This document shows positions 1 through 8,203 of a stretch of DNA of 64,000 nt, one piece after another (the stretch's first letter is position 1; every line of letters starts with the position of its first letter). The position numbers and the translations under genes are program-made. A model generated the notes under the pieces. It saw nothing but the letters and a program-made list of their open reading frames with translations, was not told the origin of the DNA and ran no database searches. This stretch comes from SZAS-103 sp964449135. GTDB taxonomy: Bacteria; Pseudomonadota; Gammaproteobacteria; Xanthomonadales; Xanthomonadaceae. The stretch is taken from NCBI GenBank assembly GCA_964449135.1, contig CAYUXZ010000008.1, positions 7,244 to 71,243 of the forward strand, in the 5' to 3' direction.

Positions 1-72
1 CGACGCGAGGCCATAAATGATCGCCAGCGCGGCACAGGCCAACGCCAGCAACAATCCGTAATCCTGAAGCAT
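1..72 (-). CDS. hppA: Start of membrane-bound proton-pumping pyrophosphatase (partial)
   Basis: Only the first 24 codons lie in the window; the gene runs off its left edge on the minus strand. The peptide begins MLQDYGLLLALACAALAIIY and continues GLAS, a hydrophobic first membrane helix of the kind that opens H+-translocating pyrophosphatases (HppA). These integral membrane pumps hydrolyse cytoplasmic PPi and export protons or Na+. The identification rests on this short stretch, supported by the PPi-dependent phosphofructokinase 2 kb away on the same strand, a partner known from Methylococcus and Xanthomonas. Another polytopic membrane protein cannot be excluded. Confidence 0.6.
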   Translation of the reverse strand, partial: MLQDYGLLLALACAALAIIYGLAS

Positions 73-237
73 GAACGCGCTCCCCATGGCCGAAACCGGC
101 CGAATGATGGTTCGAATAGGTGGTTTTTCCAGCAGGTCCGGGCCGCGCGGGGCGGCTGAACCCGGGGATTATCGCAAAGCCGGCCGGCGCGCGCCAATCG
201 AGGAAGGGAGCCTGGTTCCGGAGGGCGCATGAACAAC

Positions 238-266
238 GAGGCCACCCCAGCTTAGGGGGTGGCCTC
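238..266 (-). terminator. Hairpin downstream of the CsgG/SH3 gene
   Basis: A perfect 11-bp inverted repeat, GAGGCCACCCC and GGGGTGGCCTC, with a 7-nt loop sits just past the stop of the minus-strand gene that ends at 296. Read on the minus strand it is followed by gttgtt rather than a solid U tract. It is a probable but not classical terminator that separates this gene from hppA. Confidence 0.55.
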
Positions 267-295
267 GGCAGGGAAGCATTCTGGGCGGCCGCGCG

Positions 296-1228
296 CTACT
301 TCTTCGGCTCGAGCCTGTCGTTGGGCACCCAGCCAGTATTGCCGTTTTCGTCCTCGACCTCCCACCACATGCCCTCGCGGCCGCCGGTCGGGTAGACCAT
401 CATCCCCGGGTCGAGCTTGCGAACCGTGCTCGAACTCTTGGACGGCGAACGCTTCATCTCCACCGGATTGCGGGTGATGAAGGACTGGCGTGGCGCGGAG
501 GCGACCTGGTTGGCGTTCATGCCGCCCATCTGTGTCACCAGCTGGCGATAGGCATCGAGGAAGGCCAAGCCGACCACCTTGCCGACGTCGGTGTTTTCGT
601 AGGAGCCGCCGCCGACACCGCCCCAGCCGACGAAGCCGCCGCCACCCCAGGAAATGTCGCTCTTCTTGGCGAATCCCTCGATGTTGTATTCCTCTTCCGA
701 GGTGCGGGTATTGACCAGCGAAAGCACGGTCTGGGCCTCGACCTTGCTGGTCTTCACGCCCGCGACCAAGCCGCCCAGGCGACCGCCGATCAGGCCGCCG
801 GCAATGCCGCCCACGGCATTGCCCCCGGAGTTCTGGTTTTCGCCGGCGACGTCGGCCACCAGCAGCCAGTCCGCGGTCTTGATCTGGCCGCCGCCGACGT
901 TGGAGCCGCGCTGCAGATCGCCGCCGCTCGAAAGGGCGTGTTCACGCTGGATCGCTTCCATGCCTGCGCCGCGATTGACCAGCTTGAAGCAGCCCGAGCG
1001 CGTGACGAAGGTCTTGAGCAGCGTGGAGGGCGCGCCGACGCCGTAGGCGGTCCAGCCGCGACCATCGCCGTCCACCAGTGCGATCGTGCCGAGTACATGG
1101 CCGCATTGGGGGATTTCGGCGCTCTTGGTCGAGCCCTTCTCGTTCTCGACGCCGCCGCCCGCGAATGCGGGCGTCGCGAGCGCAATGCCAGTGGCCAATG
1201 TCAGTGCAACCCGTAGCGAATGATTCAT
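296..1228 (-). CDS. Secreted CsgG-like protein with C-terminal SH3 domain
   Basis: Encodes 310 residues. I chose the ATG at 1228 because it directly precedes a classical signal peptide (MNHSLRVALTLATGIALATP, cleavage after AFA near residue 23); an upstream in-frame extension is open but not protein-like. No lipobox cysteine is visible, so it is probably periplasmic or secreted rather than a lipoprotein. The middle (about 40-215) resembles the CsgG/LpoB-type fold, with a short Gly-rich stretch (GGIAGGLIGGRLGG). The last 50 residues look like a bacterial SH3 domain (MWWEVEDENGNTGWVPNDRL), which usually binds peptidoglycan. A cell-envelope role is inferred; the CsgG assignment is tentative. Confidence 0.65.
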   Translation of the reverse strand: MNHSLRVALTLATGIALATPAFAGGGVENEKGSTKSAEIPQCGHVLGTIALVDGDGRGWTAYGVGAPSTLLKTFVTRSGCFKLVNRGAGMEAIQREHALSSGGDLQRGSNVGGGQIKTADWLLVADVAGENQNSGGNAVGGIAGGLIGGRLGGLVAGVKTSKVEAQTVLSLVNTRTSEEEYNIEGFAKKSDISWGGGGFVGWGGVGGGSYENTDVGKVVGLAFLDAYRQLVTQMGGMNANQVASAPRQSFITRNPVEMKRSPSKSSSTVRKLDPGMMVYPTGGREGMWWEVEDENGNTGWVPNDRLEPKK

Positions 1229-1520
1229 TGCGACTGTCTCCGTAATTGAGGGCGCCGGAACGCGGCATCGAATGGCCTCGGCACGGTAAACCACCCCATG
1301 TTTCCGGACAAGCCGACCCAAGCCGGTTTCGTGGCGCCACCCGTGCTCGAAATCGACCGGGCGATACGCGTGCCGATCGATTCCCCTTACGGAAAAAGCG
1401 TGCGCCAGGCGGACAGCGCGAGAACGATCGCCGTCGCGAGCACGGGAACCCGGGTCTGCGGAAATTCCGGGTTCAGCGTCGGTCTGGCAGGCTTGCGGAA
1501 GATCCAGGGAGGATTCCCCG

Positions 1521-2021
1521 ATGTCCAATGCCTTGCGTCATCTCATCGTCCTGGCGGCATTGGCCGCCGCGTGCGCTGTGCGGGCCGGGCCACTGCCCCC
1601 CGAGATCCAGCGGCCGGATGCGGCTGCGCAGACGGTGGGCACGCCGCACACGCTACGCACGATCCCCGAGGCCTGCGTGCGGCTGGAAGGTGAGTTCACC
1701 GGCGACGCGGCCGCGCCGTATCGCATCCATGTCGTCTCGACCGGGCGTTGCGCGCAGCGCGCGGTCTTTGTTACGGCCGCCGAACTCAAGCCGCCACCGG
1801 ATGCCGCAACCGGCTGGATCCTCAACGACCGTATCCGCGTGCCGCGCGCGGACGCACCGGCTTGCCTCGCGAAGATCGATATCTGGCGCAAGCCCGGCAA
1901 CGCCGCGCCGCCCGCGCTCGACGCGCAGGGCCGCTCGCGGATCTACCTCGACAAACCAAAGTCCGCGACCGCGTCGATGTTCACCGCGGCGCTTACGATC
2001 GACTCGGAAAATTGCCGCTGA
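1521..2021 (+). CDS. Small secreted protein of unknown function
   Basis: Encodes 166 residues starting with ATG. Residues 1-23 form a signal peptide (positively charged start, then LIVLAALAAACAVRAG). I do not recognise the mature part. It has several Cys residues (ACVRLEG, GRCAQRA, APACLAK, final NCR) that could form disulfides in the periplasm, and Pro-rich stretches. It is transcribed away from the CsgG/SH3 gene and towards the PPi-phosphofructokinase gene. Its function is unknown; secretion is well supported by the N-terminus. Confidence 0.6.
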   Translation: MSNALRHLIVLAALAAACAVRAGPLPPEIQRPDAAAQTVGTPHTLRTIPEACVRLEGEFTGDAAAPYRIHVVSTGRCAQRAVFVTAAELKPPPDAATGWILNDRIRVPRADAPACLAKIDIWRKPGNAAPPALDAQGRSRIYLDKPKSATASMFTAALTIDSENCR

Positions 2022-2071
2022 GGCGAATGCCGATCGGCATGAGGATCGAATGCGACCGTGTGCAGTGCTGA

Positions 2072-3325
2072 TCAGCGGTTCCACGCCGCGAGTTTCTTCT
2101 TCAGCATCGCGTTCTTCAGCGCGACGTAATCCGGAATTCCCTCGCGCCGATACGGCGGAGGCGCTTCGCCGCGCAGCAGCGGGCCGAGATAGCGACGCGC
2201 GGCGGCGGTGATGCCGTAACCGTCGGCGCGCAGGAAATTCGCGGGCAGCTTCTTCTCGTGGTTCGCGAGCTGTTCCAGCGGCGCGGGCGCGACCTTCCAG
2301 CGGTATGGCGAATCCGAAGTGCGCACGATCACCGGCATCACCGCATTCATGCCTTTCATCGCGTATTCGACTGCCGCCCCGCCGACCGCGAGCGCATGCT
2401 TGAGATCCGTCGCCGACGCGAGATGCCGCGCCGAGCGCTGCAGGTAGTCGGGCACGGTCCAGTGGACCTTGAAGCCGAGCTTTTCCTTCACGACCTGCGC
2501 GAGATGCGGCGCGACGCCGCCGAGCTGGGTGTGGCCGAACGCATCCACGGTGCCGGCTTCCGCAAGGAATTTGCCTTTGGCATCGCGCACGCCCTCGGAT
2601 GCGACGACGACGCACCAACCCACGCGCGCGACGGTGTCCTTCACCTTCGCGAGGAAGGCCTCCTCGTCGAACGCGCGCTCCGGGAACAGGATGATCTGCG
2701 GCGCATCATCTGGGCCGTCGCCGGCCATGCCCGCCGCCGCGGCGAGCCAGCCCGCGTGCCGGCCCATCGCCTCGTAGACGAACACCTTCGTGGACGTATC
2801 GGCCATCGCGGCGACGTCGAGCGCGGCCTCGCGCACCGACACCGCGGTGTATTTCGCGGCCGAGGCGAAGCCCGGGCAGCAGTCGGTGACGACGAGGTCG
2901 TTGTCCACCGTCTTGGGCACGCCGATGCAGGCGAGCGGGTAGCCGAATTCGCTGGCGATCTTGGAGAGCTTGAGCGCGGTGTCGGCCGAGTCGTTGCCGC
3001 CGTTGTAGAGGAACCAGTGCACGTCATGCGCGCGGAACACCTCGATCAGCCGCTCGTAGGGCGCACGGTCCTTCTCCGGCGCGGGCAGCTTGTGGCGGCA
3101 GGAGCCGAATGCACCGCCGGGCGTGTGCGCGAGCGCTCGGATCGTGGCGGGCGTTTCCTTCGAAGTGTCGATCAATTCCTCGCGCAACGCGCCGAGGATG
3201 CCGTTGCGTCCGGCCAGCACCCGTACCTGGTGTTTGCGCGCGGCGCGGATCACCGCCGAGGCGGTGGCGTTGATCACCGCCGTGACGCCGCCGGACTGGG
3301 CGTACAACAGGCTGCCTTTGCGCAT
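2072..3325 (-). CDS. pfp: Pyrophosphate-dependent 6-phosphofructokinase
   Basis: 417 residues of the phosphofructokinase family, catalysing fructose 6-phosphate + PPi = fructose 1,6-bisphosphate + Pi, a reversible cytoplasmic step. Two diagnostic positions point to PPi rather than ATP. The nucleotide-loop motif is GGND at 109-112, with Asp where ATP enzymes have the second Gly of GGDG. The catalytic motif is PKTVDND at 137-143, with Lys where ATP enzymes have Gly (PGTIDND). A strong Shine-Dalgarno AGGAGG precedes the ATG. It is divergent from adk and on the same strand as hppA. Family and substrate class are confident. Confidence 0.93.
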   Translation of the reverse strand: MRKGSLLYAQSGGVTAVINATASAVIRAARKHQVRVLAGRNGILGALREELIDTSKETPATIRALAHTPGGAFGSCRHKLPAPEKDRAPYERLIEVFRAHDVHWFLYNGGNDSADTALKLSKIASEFGYPLACIGVPKTVDNDLVVTDCCPGFASAAKYTAVSVREAALDVAAMADTSTKVFVYEAMGRHAGWLAAAAGMAGDGPDDAPQIILFPERAFDEEAFLAKVKDTVARVGWCVVVASEGVRDAKGKFLAEAGTVDAFGHTQLGGVAPHLAQVVKEKLGFKVHWTVPDYLQRSARHLASATDLKHALAVGGAAVEYAMKGMNAVMPVIVRTSDSPYRWKVAPAPLEQLANHEKKLPANFLRADGYGITAAARRYLGPLLRGEAPPPYRREGIPDYVALKNAMLKKKLAAWNR

Positions 3326-3468
3326 GACCGGGGCCTCCTAGCACGATTTGACTTGCGCGGCCGGCAGCGGTTAGCGTGGGGCCGTCCGCGCGAAACCCGC
3401 ACCGAGTGTAGCAATCCCGGTGTGCGGCCAGCCCCTCATCGGACGTGGTCATTTCGGGATTCAAAAAC

Positions 3469-4041
3469 ATGCGATTGGTACTTCTGGGCGCGCCGGGTTC
3501 CGGCAAGGGCACGCAGGCGACCCGCCTGCGCGACCACTACCGCGTTCCGCACATTTCCACCGGCGACCTGCTGCGTGGCGCGGTCAAGGCCGGAACAAAG
3601 CTGGGGCTGCAAGCCAAGGCGGTGATGGAGTCGGGCGCGCTGGTGTCCGACGAGATCGTGCTGGCGATGCTCGAAGAGCGCCTGTCGCAGGGCGACACCG
3701 GCGACGGCTACATCCTCGACGGCTATCCGCGCAACCTCGCGCAGGCGAATTCGCTCGATGCGCTGCTCGGCAAGCTAAGCCAACCCGTCGAGCGCGCGAT
3801 CCAGCTCGACGTGGATACCGAACTGCTGGTCGCGCGCCTTGCGGGCCGCGCGCTCGCCGAAGGCCGCGCCGACGACAATCCCGATTCGGTGCGCAATCGC
3901 CTGCAGGTGTACGAGGAGCAGACCGCGCCGGTGATCGATTTCTACCGCCACCAGCAGAAACTCACCGCGGTGGACGGCGTGGGTTCTATGGAGGAAGTCT
4001 TCGAGCGCATCGTCGAGGCGCTGGACAGCCGCTACGCCTGA
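3469..4041 (+). CDS. adk: Adenylate kinase (short-lid form)
   Basis: 190 residues. Interconverts ATP + AMP and 2 ADP in the cytoplasm. The P-loop GAPGSGKGT is at 7-15, followed by the AMP-binding STGDLLR region. The lid region is short (GRALAEGRADDNPDSVRNRL) and lacks the Cys4 or hydrophobic long-lid insert. This gives a protein shorter than the 214-residue Escherichia coli enzyme but typical of Lysobacterales. A GTG eight codons upstream (3445) is in frame, but the ATG at 3469 gives the canonical N-terminus MRLVLLGAPG. Divergent from the PPi-PFK gene. Confidence 0.95.
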   Translation: MRLVLLGAPGSGKGTQATRLRDHYRVPHISTGDLLRGAVKAGTKLGLQAKAVMESGALVSDEIVLAMLEERLSQGDTGDGYILDGYPRNLAQANSLDALLGKLSQPVERAIQLDVDTELLVARLAGRALAEGRADDNPDSVRNRLQVYEEQTAPVIDFYRHQQKLTAVDGVGSMEEVFERIVEALDSRYA

Positions 4042-4149
4042 ACAGCGGGGCTGGGCGCCGGCGCGCACAGGTTCATGCAAGGTCCTTGGCGACGCGTTCA
4101 CGCACGCCGTGATCGCATGATCGCCATCTGCGATGGAAGCGGTTCGACC

Positions 4150-4851
4150 ATGAGCAAGCCTTGGGTGTTGACGATCCTCGTTCTGATCGCGCTCGTCAGC
4201 GCGAATTCGGCGCGCGCCGACCATTTCGGCGATATCGACTTTCGCGTGCCGGCCGGCTGGCAGAAAGTCGAGAAGGGCGGTTTCGCGATTCTCGCCGGTG
4301 CGCTCGATGCGCACGGCCGACCGCGCGCGGCGATCTTCATCACCGGCGGATCCGAGTATCGGGGTGACTTCGGCGAATGGCTCGCTGCCGCCGTGCGGCA
4401 GGGCGAGGCGAACGAAACATCCGTGTCGCGGGGTGGCCCGCAGCACATCCAGGCGAAAGGCGACTACGACGCATTGACCATCGACAGCGTGGCACGCGAT
4501 GGGCAGGGCACGACCACGCACCGCAAGTACATCGCAGCCAACCCCGGCGGCCGCGCCGAGATGTTCGTGTACATCACCTACAGCGACGCCGACGCGCAAC
4601 GCGAGCTGCCCAAGCTGCGCGAGTTCCTCGAAAGCGTGCGCTATGCGCAGCTCGGCGGCCTGCATTCGGTGCCGCGCGCGAACGTCCGCGACGGCACGGC
4701 CTCGACTCCGGTATCGCCACGGCCGACAACCGGCGCGCACTGCCGGATCGTGACCCGGCAGCAGTGCATGTCGGGCATGTCCGGCGGCTTCGGCGGGACG
4801 ATGACGCCGACCTATACCTGCCTGCCGGTGAGCAAGACGGTCTGCGACTGA
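4150..4851 (+). CDS. Secreted protein of unknown function
   Basis: 233 residues from the ATG at 4150, chosen because it begins a clean signal peptide (MSKPWVLTILVLIALVSANS, cleavage near ARA-DHFGD). The mature part begins with a motif like FRVPAGWQKVEKGGFAILAG, which resembles the PsbP/Mog1-like folds often seen in periplasmic proteins of unknown role. The C-terminal tail carries four Cys (AHCRI, QQCMSG, TCLPV, TVCD), probably two disulfides. It lies between adk and mpl on the same strand. I cannot assign a function. Confidence 0.6.
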   Translation: MSKPWVLTILVLIALVSANSARADHFGDIDFRVPAGWQKVEKGGFAILAGALDAHGRPRAAIFITGGSEYRGDFGEWLAAAVRQGEANETSVSRGGPQHIQAKGDYDALTIDSVARDGQGTTTHRKYIAANPGGRAEMFVYITYSDADAQRELPKLREFLESVRYAQLGGLHSVPRANVRDGTASTPVSPRPTTGAHCRIVTRQQCMSGMSGGFGGTMTPTYTCLPVSKTVCD

Positions 4852-4900
4852 GCTCCGCACGTGGTGTAATGCGCGCATCGGATTACACGGTGCGACCTTC

Positions 4901-6259
4901 TTGAAACTGCATATCCTCGGCATCGCCGGCACCTTCATGGGCGGCGTCGCGGCGCTCGCGCGCGAACTCGGGCACGCCGTCGCGGGCAGCGACCAGAACA
5001 TCTATCCGCCCATGAGCACGCAGCTCGAAGCGCTGGGCATCGAGCTCGCGCAAGGTTACGCACCCGAACATATCACCGCCGACACCGATGTGGTCGTGGT
5101 CGGTAACGCGCTTTCGCGCGGCAACCCCGCGGTCGAACACGTGCTCGATGCCGCGATGAATTACACCTCGGGCGCGCAGTGGCTGGCCGAGCACGTGTTG
5201 CCCGGACGCAACACGCTCGCGGTCGCGGGCACGCACGGCAAGACGACCACGACCTCGATGCTCGCGTGGATACTCGAAGCGGCCGGCCGCGATCCGGGCT
5301 TCCTCGTCGGTGGCGTGCCCGAGAACTTCGGCGTGTCGGCGCGGCGCGGCAGCGGCGCGGAATTCGTCGTGGAAGCCGACGAATACGACACCGCGTTCTT
5401 CGACAAACGCAGCAAGTTCGTGCACTACCGCCCGCGCGTGGCGATCCTGAACAACCTCGAATACGACCACGCCGATATCTTCCCCGACGTCGCCGCGATC
5501 CAGCGCCAGTTCCACCACCTCGTGCGCACCGTGCCGCGCAACGGCCGGATGATCATCAACGGCGAGGACGAACGCCTGGCCGAGGTGCTCGCGATGGGTT
5601 GCTGGACGCCGGTCGAACGCTTCGCGATGGCCGGCGACGCGGAGTGGACGCCGCGGCTGATCGCTGCGGACGGTTCGGAATTCGCGGTGCTCCATCGCGG
5701 CGCCGAAGCCGGCGTCGTGCGCTGGGACCTGCTCGGCCCGCACAACGTGATGAACGCGCTCGCCGCGATCGCGGCCGCGCACGCGGTCGGCGTCGATCCG
5801 GCGCAGGCGATCGCTGCCCTGGGCGATTTCCGCAGCGTGAAACGTCGTCTCGAGGTTCTCGGCAGGGCGAAGGGCATCACCGTCTATGACGACTTCGCGC
5901 ACCATCCGACCGCGATCCGCACCACGCTCGCCGGCTTGCGCGCGCGCGTCGGTTCGGCGCGCATCGTGGTCGCGATGGAACCGCGCAGCAATTCGATGCG
6001 GCTGGGCGCGCACGCCGACGAGATCGCGCCCTCGCTGGACGGCGCCGACGCAGTGGTGTTCCTGCAGCGCGTAGAACTGCCCTGGGACGCAGGCAAGGTC
6101 ATCGCCGCGTTGCGCGGTGAGGGCGTCGCGGCGCCGACCGTCGATGCGCTGGTCGAAAAACTGGATGCGATCGCGCGCGACGGCGACCACGTGGTGTTCA
6201 TGTCCAACGGCGGCTTCGAGGACGCGCCGCGGCGCTTTCTCGCGACATTACAGGCTTGA
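4901..6259 (+). CDS. mpl: UDP-N-acetylmuramate:L-Ala-gamma-D-Glu-meso-DAP ligase
   Basis: 452 residues of the Mur ligase superfamily. Mpl rejoins recycled murein tripeptide to UDP-MurNAc with ATP in the cytoplasm. The glycine-rich Rossmann start LHILGIAGTFMGG and the ATP motif GTHGKTTTT at about 110-118 are clear. The GIAGTFMGG form (rather than GIGGSGM) and the middle motif VEADEYDTAFFDKRSKF are typical of Mpl, not MurC. The start is TTG at 4901; no better start is seen. The gene is followed after 34 nt by a Lon-N domain gene. Confidence 0.93.
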   Translation: MKLHILGIAGTFMGGVAALARELGHAVAGSDQNIYPPMSTQLEALGIELAQGYAPEHITADTDVVVVGNALSRGNPAVEHVLDAAMNYTSGAQWLAEHVLPGRNTLAVAGTHGKTTTTSMLAWILEAAGRDPGFLVGGVPENFGVSARRGSGAEFVVEADEYDTAFFDKRSKFVHYRPRVAILNNLEYDHADIFPDVAAIQRQFHHLVRTVPRNGRMIINGEDERLAEVLAMGCWTPVERFAMAGDAEWTPRLIAADGSEFAVLHRGAEAGVVRWDLLGPHNVMNALAAIAAAHAVGVDPAQAIAALGDFRSVKRRLEVLGRAKGITVYDDFAHHPTAIRTTLAGLRARVGSARIVVAMEPRSNSMRLGAHADEIAPSLDGADAVVFLQRVELPWDAGKVIAALRGEGVAAPTVDALVEKLDAIARDGDHVVFMSNGGFEDAPRRFLATLQA

Positions 6260-6293
6260 CGCCGCACGCGCGGGGACGCGCTAGACTCCCCGC

Positions 6294-6905
6294 ATGAACC
6301 AATCCGCGCACGCCGCATCGTCGGGAAGCTTGCCGCTGTTCCCGCTGCACGCGGTGCTGCTGCCCTCGGCGCGAATGCAGTTGCGCATCTTCGAGCCGCG
6401 CTACCTGGACCTGGTCAGCAACTGCGCGCGCAACAACGGCGGATTCGGCGTCTGCGCGATCGTCGAAGGCGATGAAGCAGGGAAGCCTTCGATACCCGTC
6501 GCGATCGGCACCGAGGCGAAGATCGTGGATTTCACGACGCTGCCCGACGGGCTACTGGGGATCACCGTCGAAGGCGGACGCCGTTTCCATGTCGAACGCA
6601 CGCGTGTGCGCGACAACGGCCTGATCGTCGCCGACGTGAGCTGGCTGGACGAACCCGCATCGGCGCGGCTGGCGGTGGAACACGAATTGCTGGCGACTCT
6701 GCTGCGCAGGTTGATCGAGCGCATGGGCGGCGCGCACGCGGGCGCGGATGCATCCGCGTACGAGGATGCGGGCTGGGTCGGCTGGCGGCTCGCCGAATTG
6801 CTGCCGATCGCACTCGCCGACCGACAGATGCTGCTGCAGGAATCCGACCCGCAGGCGCGGCTGCAACGCCTGCTCGGCCTGATCGCGCAGCTGCAGCCCG
6901 AATGA
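6294..6905 (+). CDS. Lon N-terminal substrate-binding domain protein
   Basis: 203 residues starting at ATG 6294. The sequence LPLFPLHAVLLPSARMQLRI and then EPRYLDLV is the characteristic opening of the Lon LAN domain (peptidase S16 N-terminal). No AAA+ or protease domain follows, so this is a stand-alone LON-domain protein that may bind unfolded substrates or act as an adaptor; it is not a protease. It sits in a plus-strand run with mpl and the SDR gene. Family confident, cellular role unknown. Confidence 0.85.
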   Translation: MNQSAHAASSGSLPLFPLHAVLLPSARMQLRIFEPRYLDLVSNCARNNGGFGVCAIVEGDEAGKPSIPVAIGTEAKIVDFTTLPDGLLGITVEGGRRFHVERTRVRDNGLIVADVSWLDEPASARLAVEHELLATLLRRLIERMGGAHAGADASAYEDAGWVGWRLAELLPIALADRQMLLQESDPQARLQRLLGLIAQLQPE

Positions 6906-6947
6906 CGATGGCGAGAGCGTCACACTGAAATCCTGACGACGAGGCGA

Positions 6948-7769
6948 ATGATGTCCGATCTGCGCGGCAAAACCCTGTTCATCACCGGCGCCTCTCGCGG
7001 GATCGGCCTGGCGATCGGCCTGCGCGCGGCGCGCGACGGCGCGAACGTCGTGATTGCGGCGAAGTCGAGCGTGCCCAATCCCAAGCTGCCCGGCACCATC
7101 CACACCGCCGCGCGCGCGATCGACGAAGCCGGCGGACAGGCATTGGCGATCCAATGCGACATCCGCGAGGAGGAGCAGGTGCGCGCCGCGGTCCGTCAGA
7201 CGATCGAACGTTTCGGCGGCATCGACATCCTCGTCAACAACGCGAGCGCGATCTGGTTGCGCGGCGCGCTCGACACGCCAATGAAGCGCTTCGACCTGAT
7301 GCAGCAGGTCAACGCGCGCGGCACTTTCCTGTGTTCGCAGGCCTGCCTGCCGCATCTGCTGCAGGCTCCGAATCCGCATATCCTCACGCTGGCGCCGCCA
7401 CCCACGCTGGATCCGAAGTGGTGGGGCCCGCATACGGGGTACACGCTCGCGAAGATGGGCATGAGCTTCGTGACGATCGGGCTGGCCGCCGAGTTCGGTT
7501 CGAAAGGCGTGGCAGTCAACGCGCTGTGGCCGCGCACGGTGACCGCGACCGACGCCATCAACATGATCCCGGGCGTTTCCGCCGCGCGATGCCGCACGCC
7601 GGCGATCCTCGCCGATGCCGCGCACGCGATCCTGACCGCGCCTTCGCGCGAGCTCGGCGGACGTTTCCTGATCGACGAGGACGTGCTGCGCAAGAGCGGC
7701 ATCACCGACTTTTCCGGATACGCCGTCGATCCCTCGCAGCCGCTGCTGACCGATCTGTTCCTGGATTGA
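6948..7769 (+). CDS. Short-chain dehydrogenase/reductase, HSDL2-like
   Basis: 273 residues. The Rossmann dinucleotide motif TGASRGIG is at 13-20, an NNAS motif (LVNNASAIWL) is in place, and the catalytic Tyr-x3-Lys is Y165-K169 in YTLAK. The motif KSSVPNPKLPGTI after the second strand and APPPTLDPKWWGPHTGY are typical of the hydroxysteroid-dehydrogenase-like protein 2 group. It is a cytoplasmic NAD(P)-dependent oxidoreductase with an unknown substrate, possibly fatty acyl or steroid. Two ATG codons lie in tandem, so the start may be 6951. A glyoxalase-fold gene follows after 11 nt and is probably cotranscribed. Confidence 0.88.
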   Translation: MMSDLRGKTLFITGASRGIGLAIGLRAARDGANVVIAAKSSVPNPKLPGTIHTAARAIDEAGGQALAIQCDIREEEQVRAAVRQTIERFGGIDILVNNASAIWLRGALDTPMKRFDLMQQVNARGTFLCSQACLPHLLQAPNPHILTLAPPPTLDPKWWGPHTGYTLAKMGMSFVTIGLAAEFGSKGVAVNALWPRTVTATDAINMIPGVSAARCRTPAILADAAHAILTAPSRELGGRFLIDEDVLRKSGITDFSGYAVDPSQPLLTDLFLD

Positions 7770-7780
7770 CGGAGAACGCG

Positions 7781-8203
7781 ATGAAATACCTGCACAGCAT
7801 GGTTCGCGTCCACGACCTCGATGCGACGCTCCGGTTCTTCTGCGAAGGCCTGGGCCTGCGCGAAACGCGTCGCGTCGATAATGCTGCCGGCAAATTCACG
7901 CTCGTGTTTCTCGCCGCGCCGGGAAGTCCCGAGGCAGAAATCGAGCTCACCCACAACTGGGGTTCGACCGAAGACTACGGCAGCGCACGCAATTTCGGCC
8001 ACCTCGCATTCGGAGTCGAAGACATCTACGCGACCTGCGCGCACCTGCAGGCGATGGGCGTGACCATCAACCGCCCGCCGCGCGACGGACACATGGCCTT
8101 CGTGCGCTCGCCCGATCGGATCTCGATCGAACTGTTGCAGAAAGGCGAAGCCCTGCCGCCCGCCGAGCCCTGGGTTTCGATGCCGAATGTCGGAGGCTGG
8201 TAG
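7781..8203 (+). CDS. Glyoxalase/VOC-family lyase (lactoylglutathione lyase-like)
   Basis: 140 residues of the vicinal oxygen chelate fold. It opens with MVRVHDLDATLRFFCEGLGL, the glyoxalase I first strand-helix, and contains the metal-ligand regions IELTHNWG (Glu) and NFGHLAFGV (His). The last ligand region is ISIELLQKG. It probably detoxifies methylglyoxal as its glutathione hemithioacetal, in the cytoplasm. Ligands are placed as in GloA, but SDR-linked VOC proteins sometimes act on other substrates, so the exact reaction is inferred. The start has a GGAG box. Confidence 0.85.
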   Translation: MKYLHSMVRVHDLDATLRFFCEGLGLRETRRVDNAAGKFTLVFLAAPGSPEAEIELTHNWGSTEDYGSARNFGHLAFGVEDIYATCAHLQAMGVTINRPPRDGHMAFVRSPDRISIELLQKGEALPPAEPWVSMPNVGGW

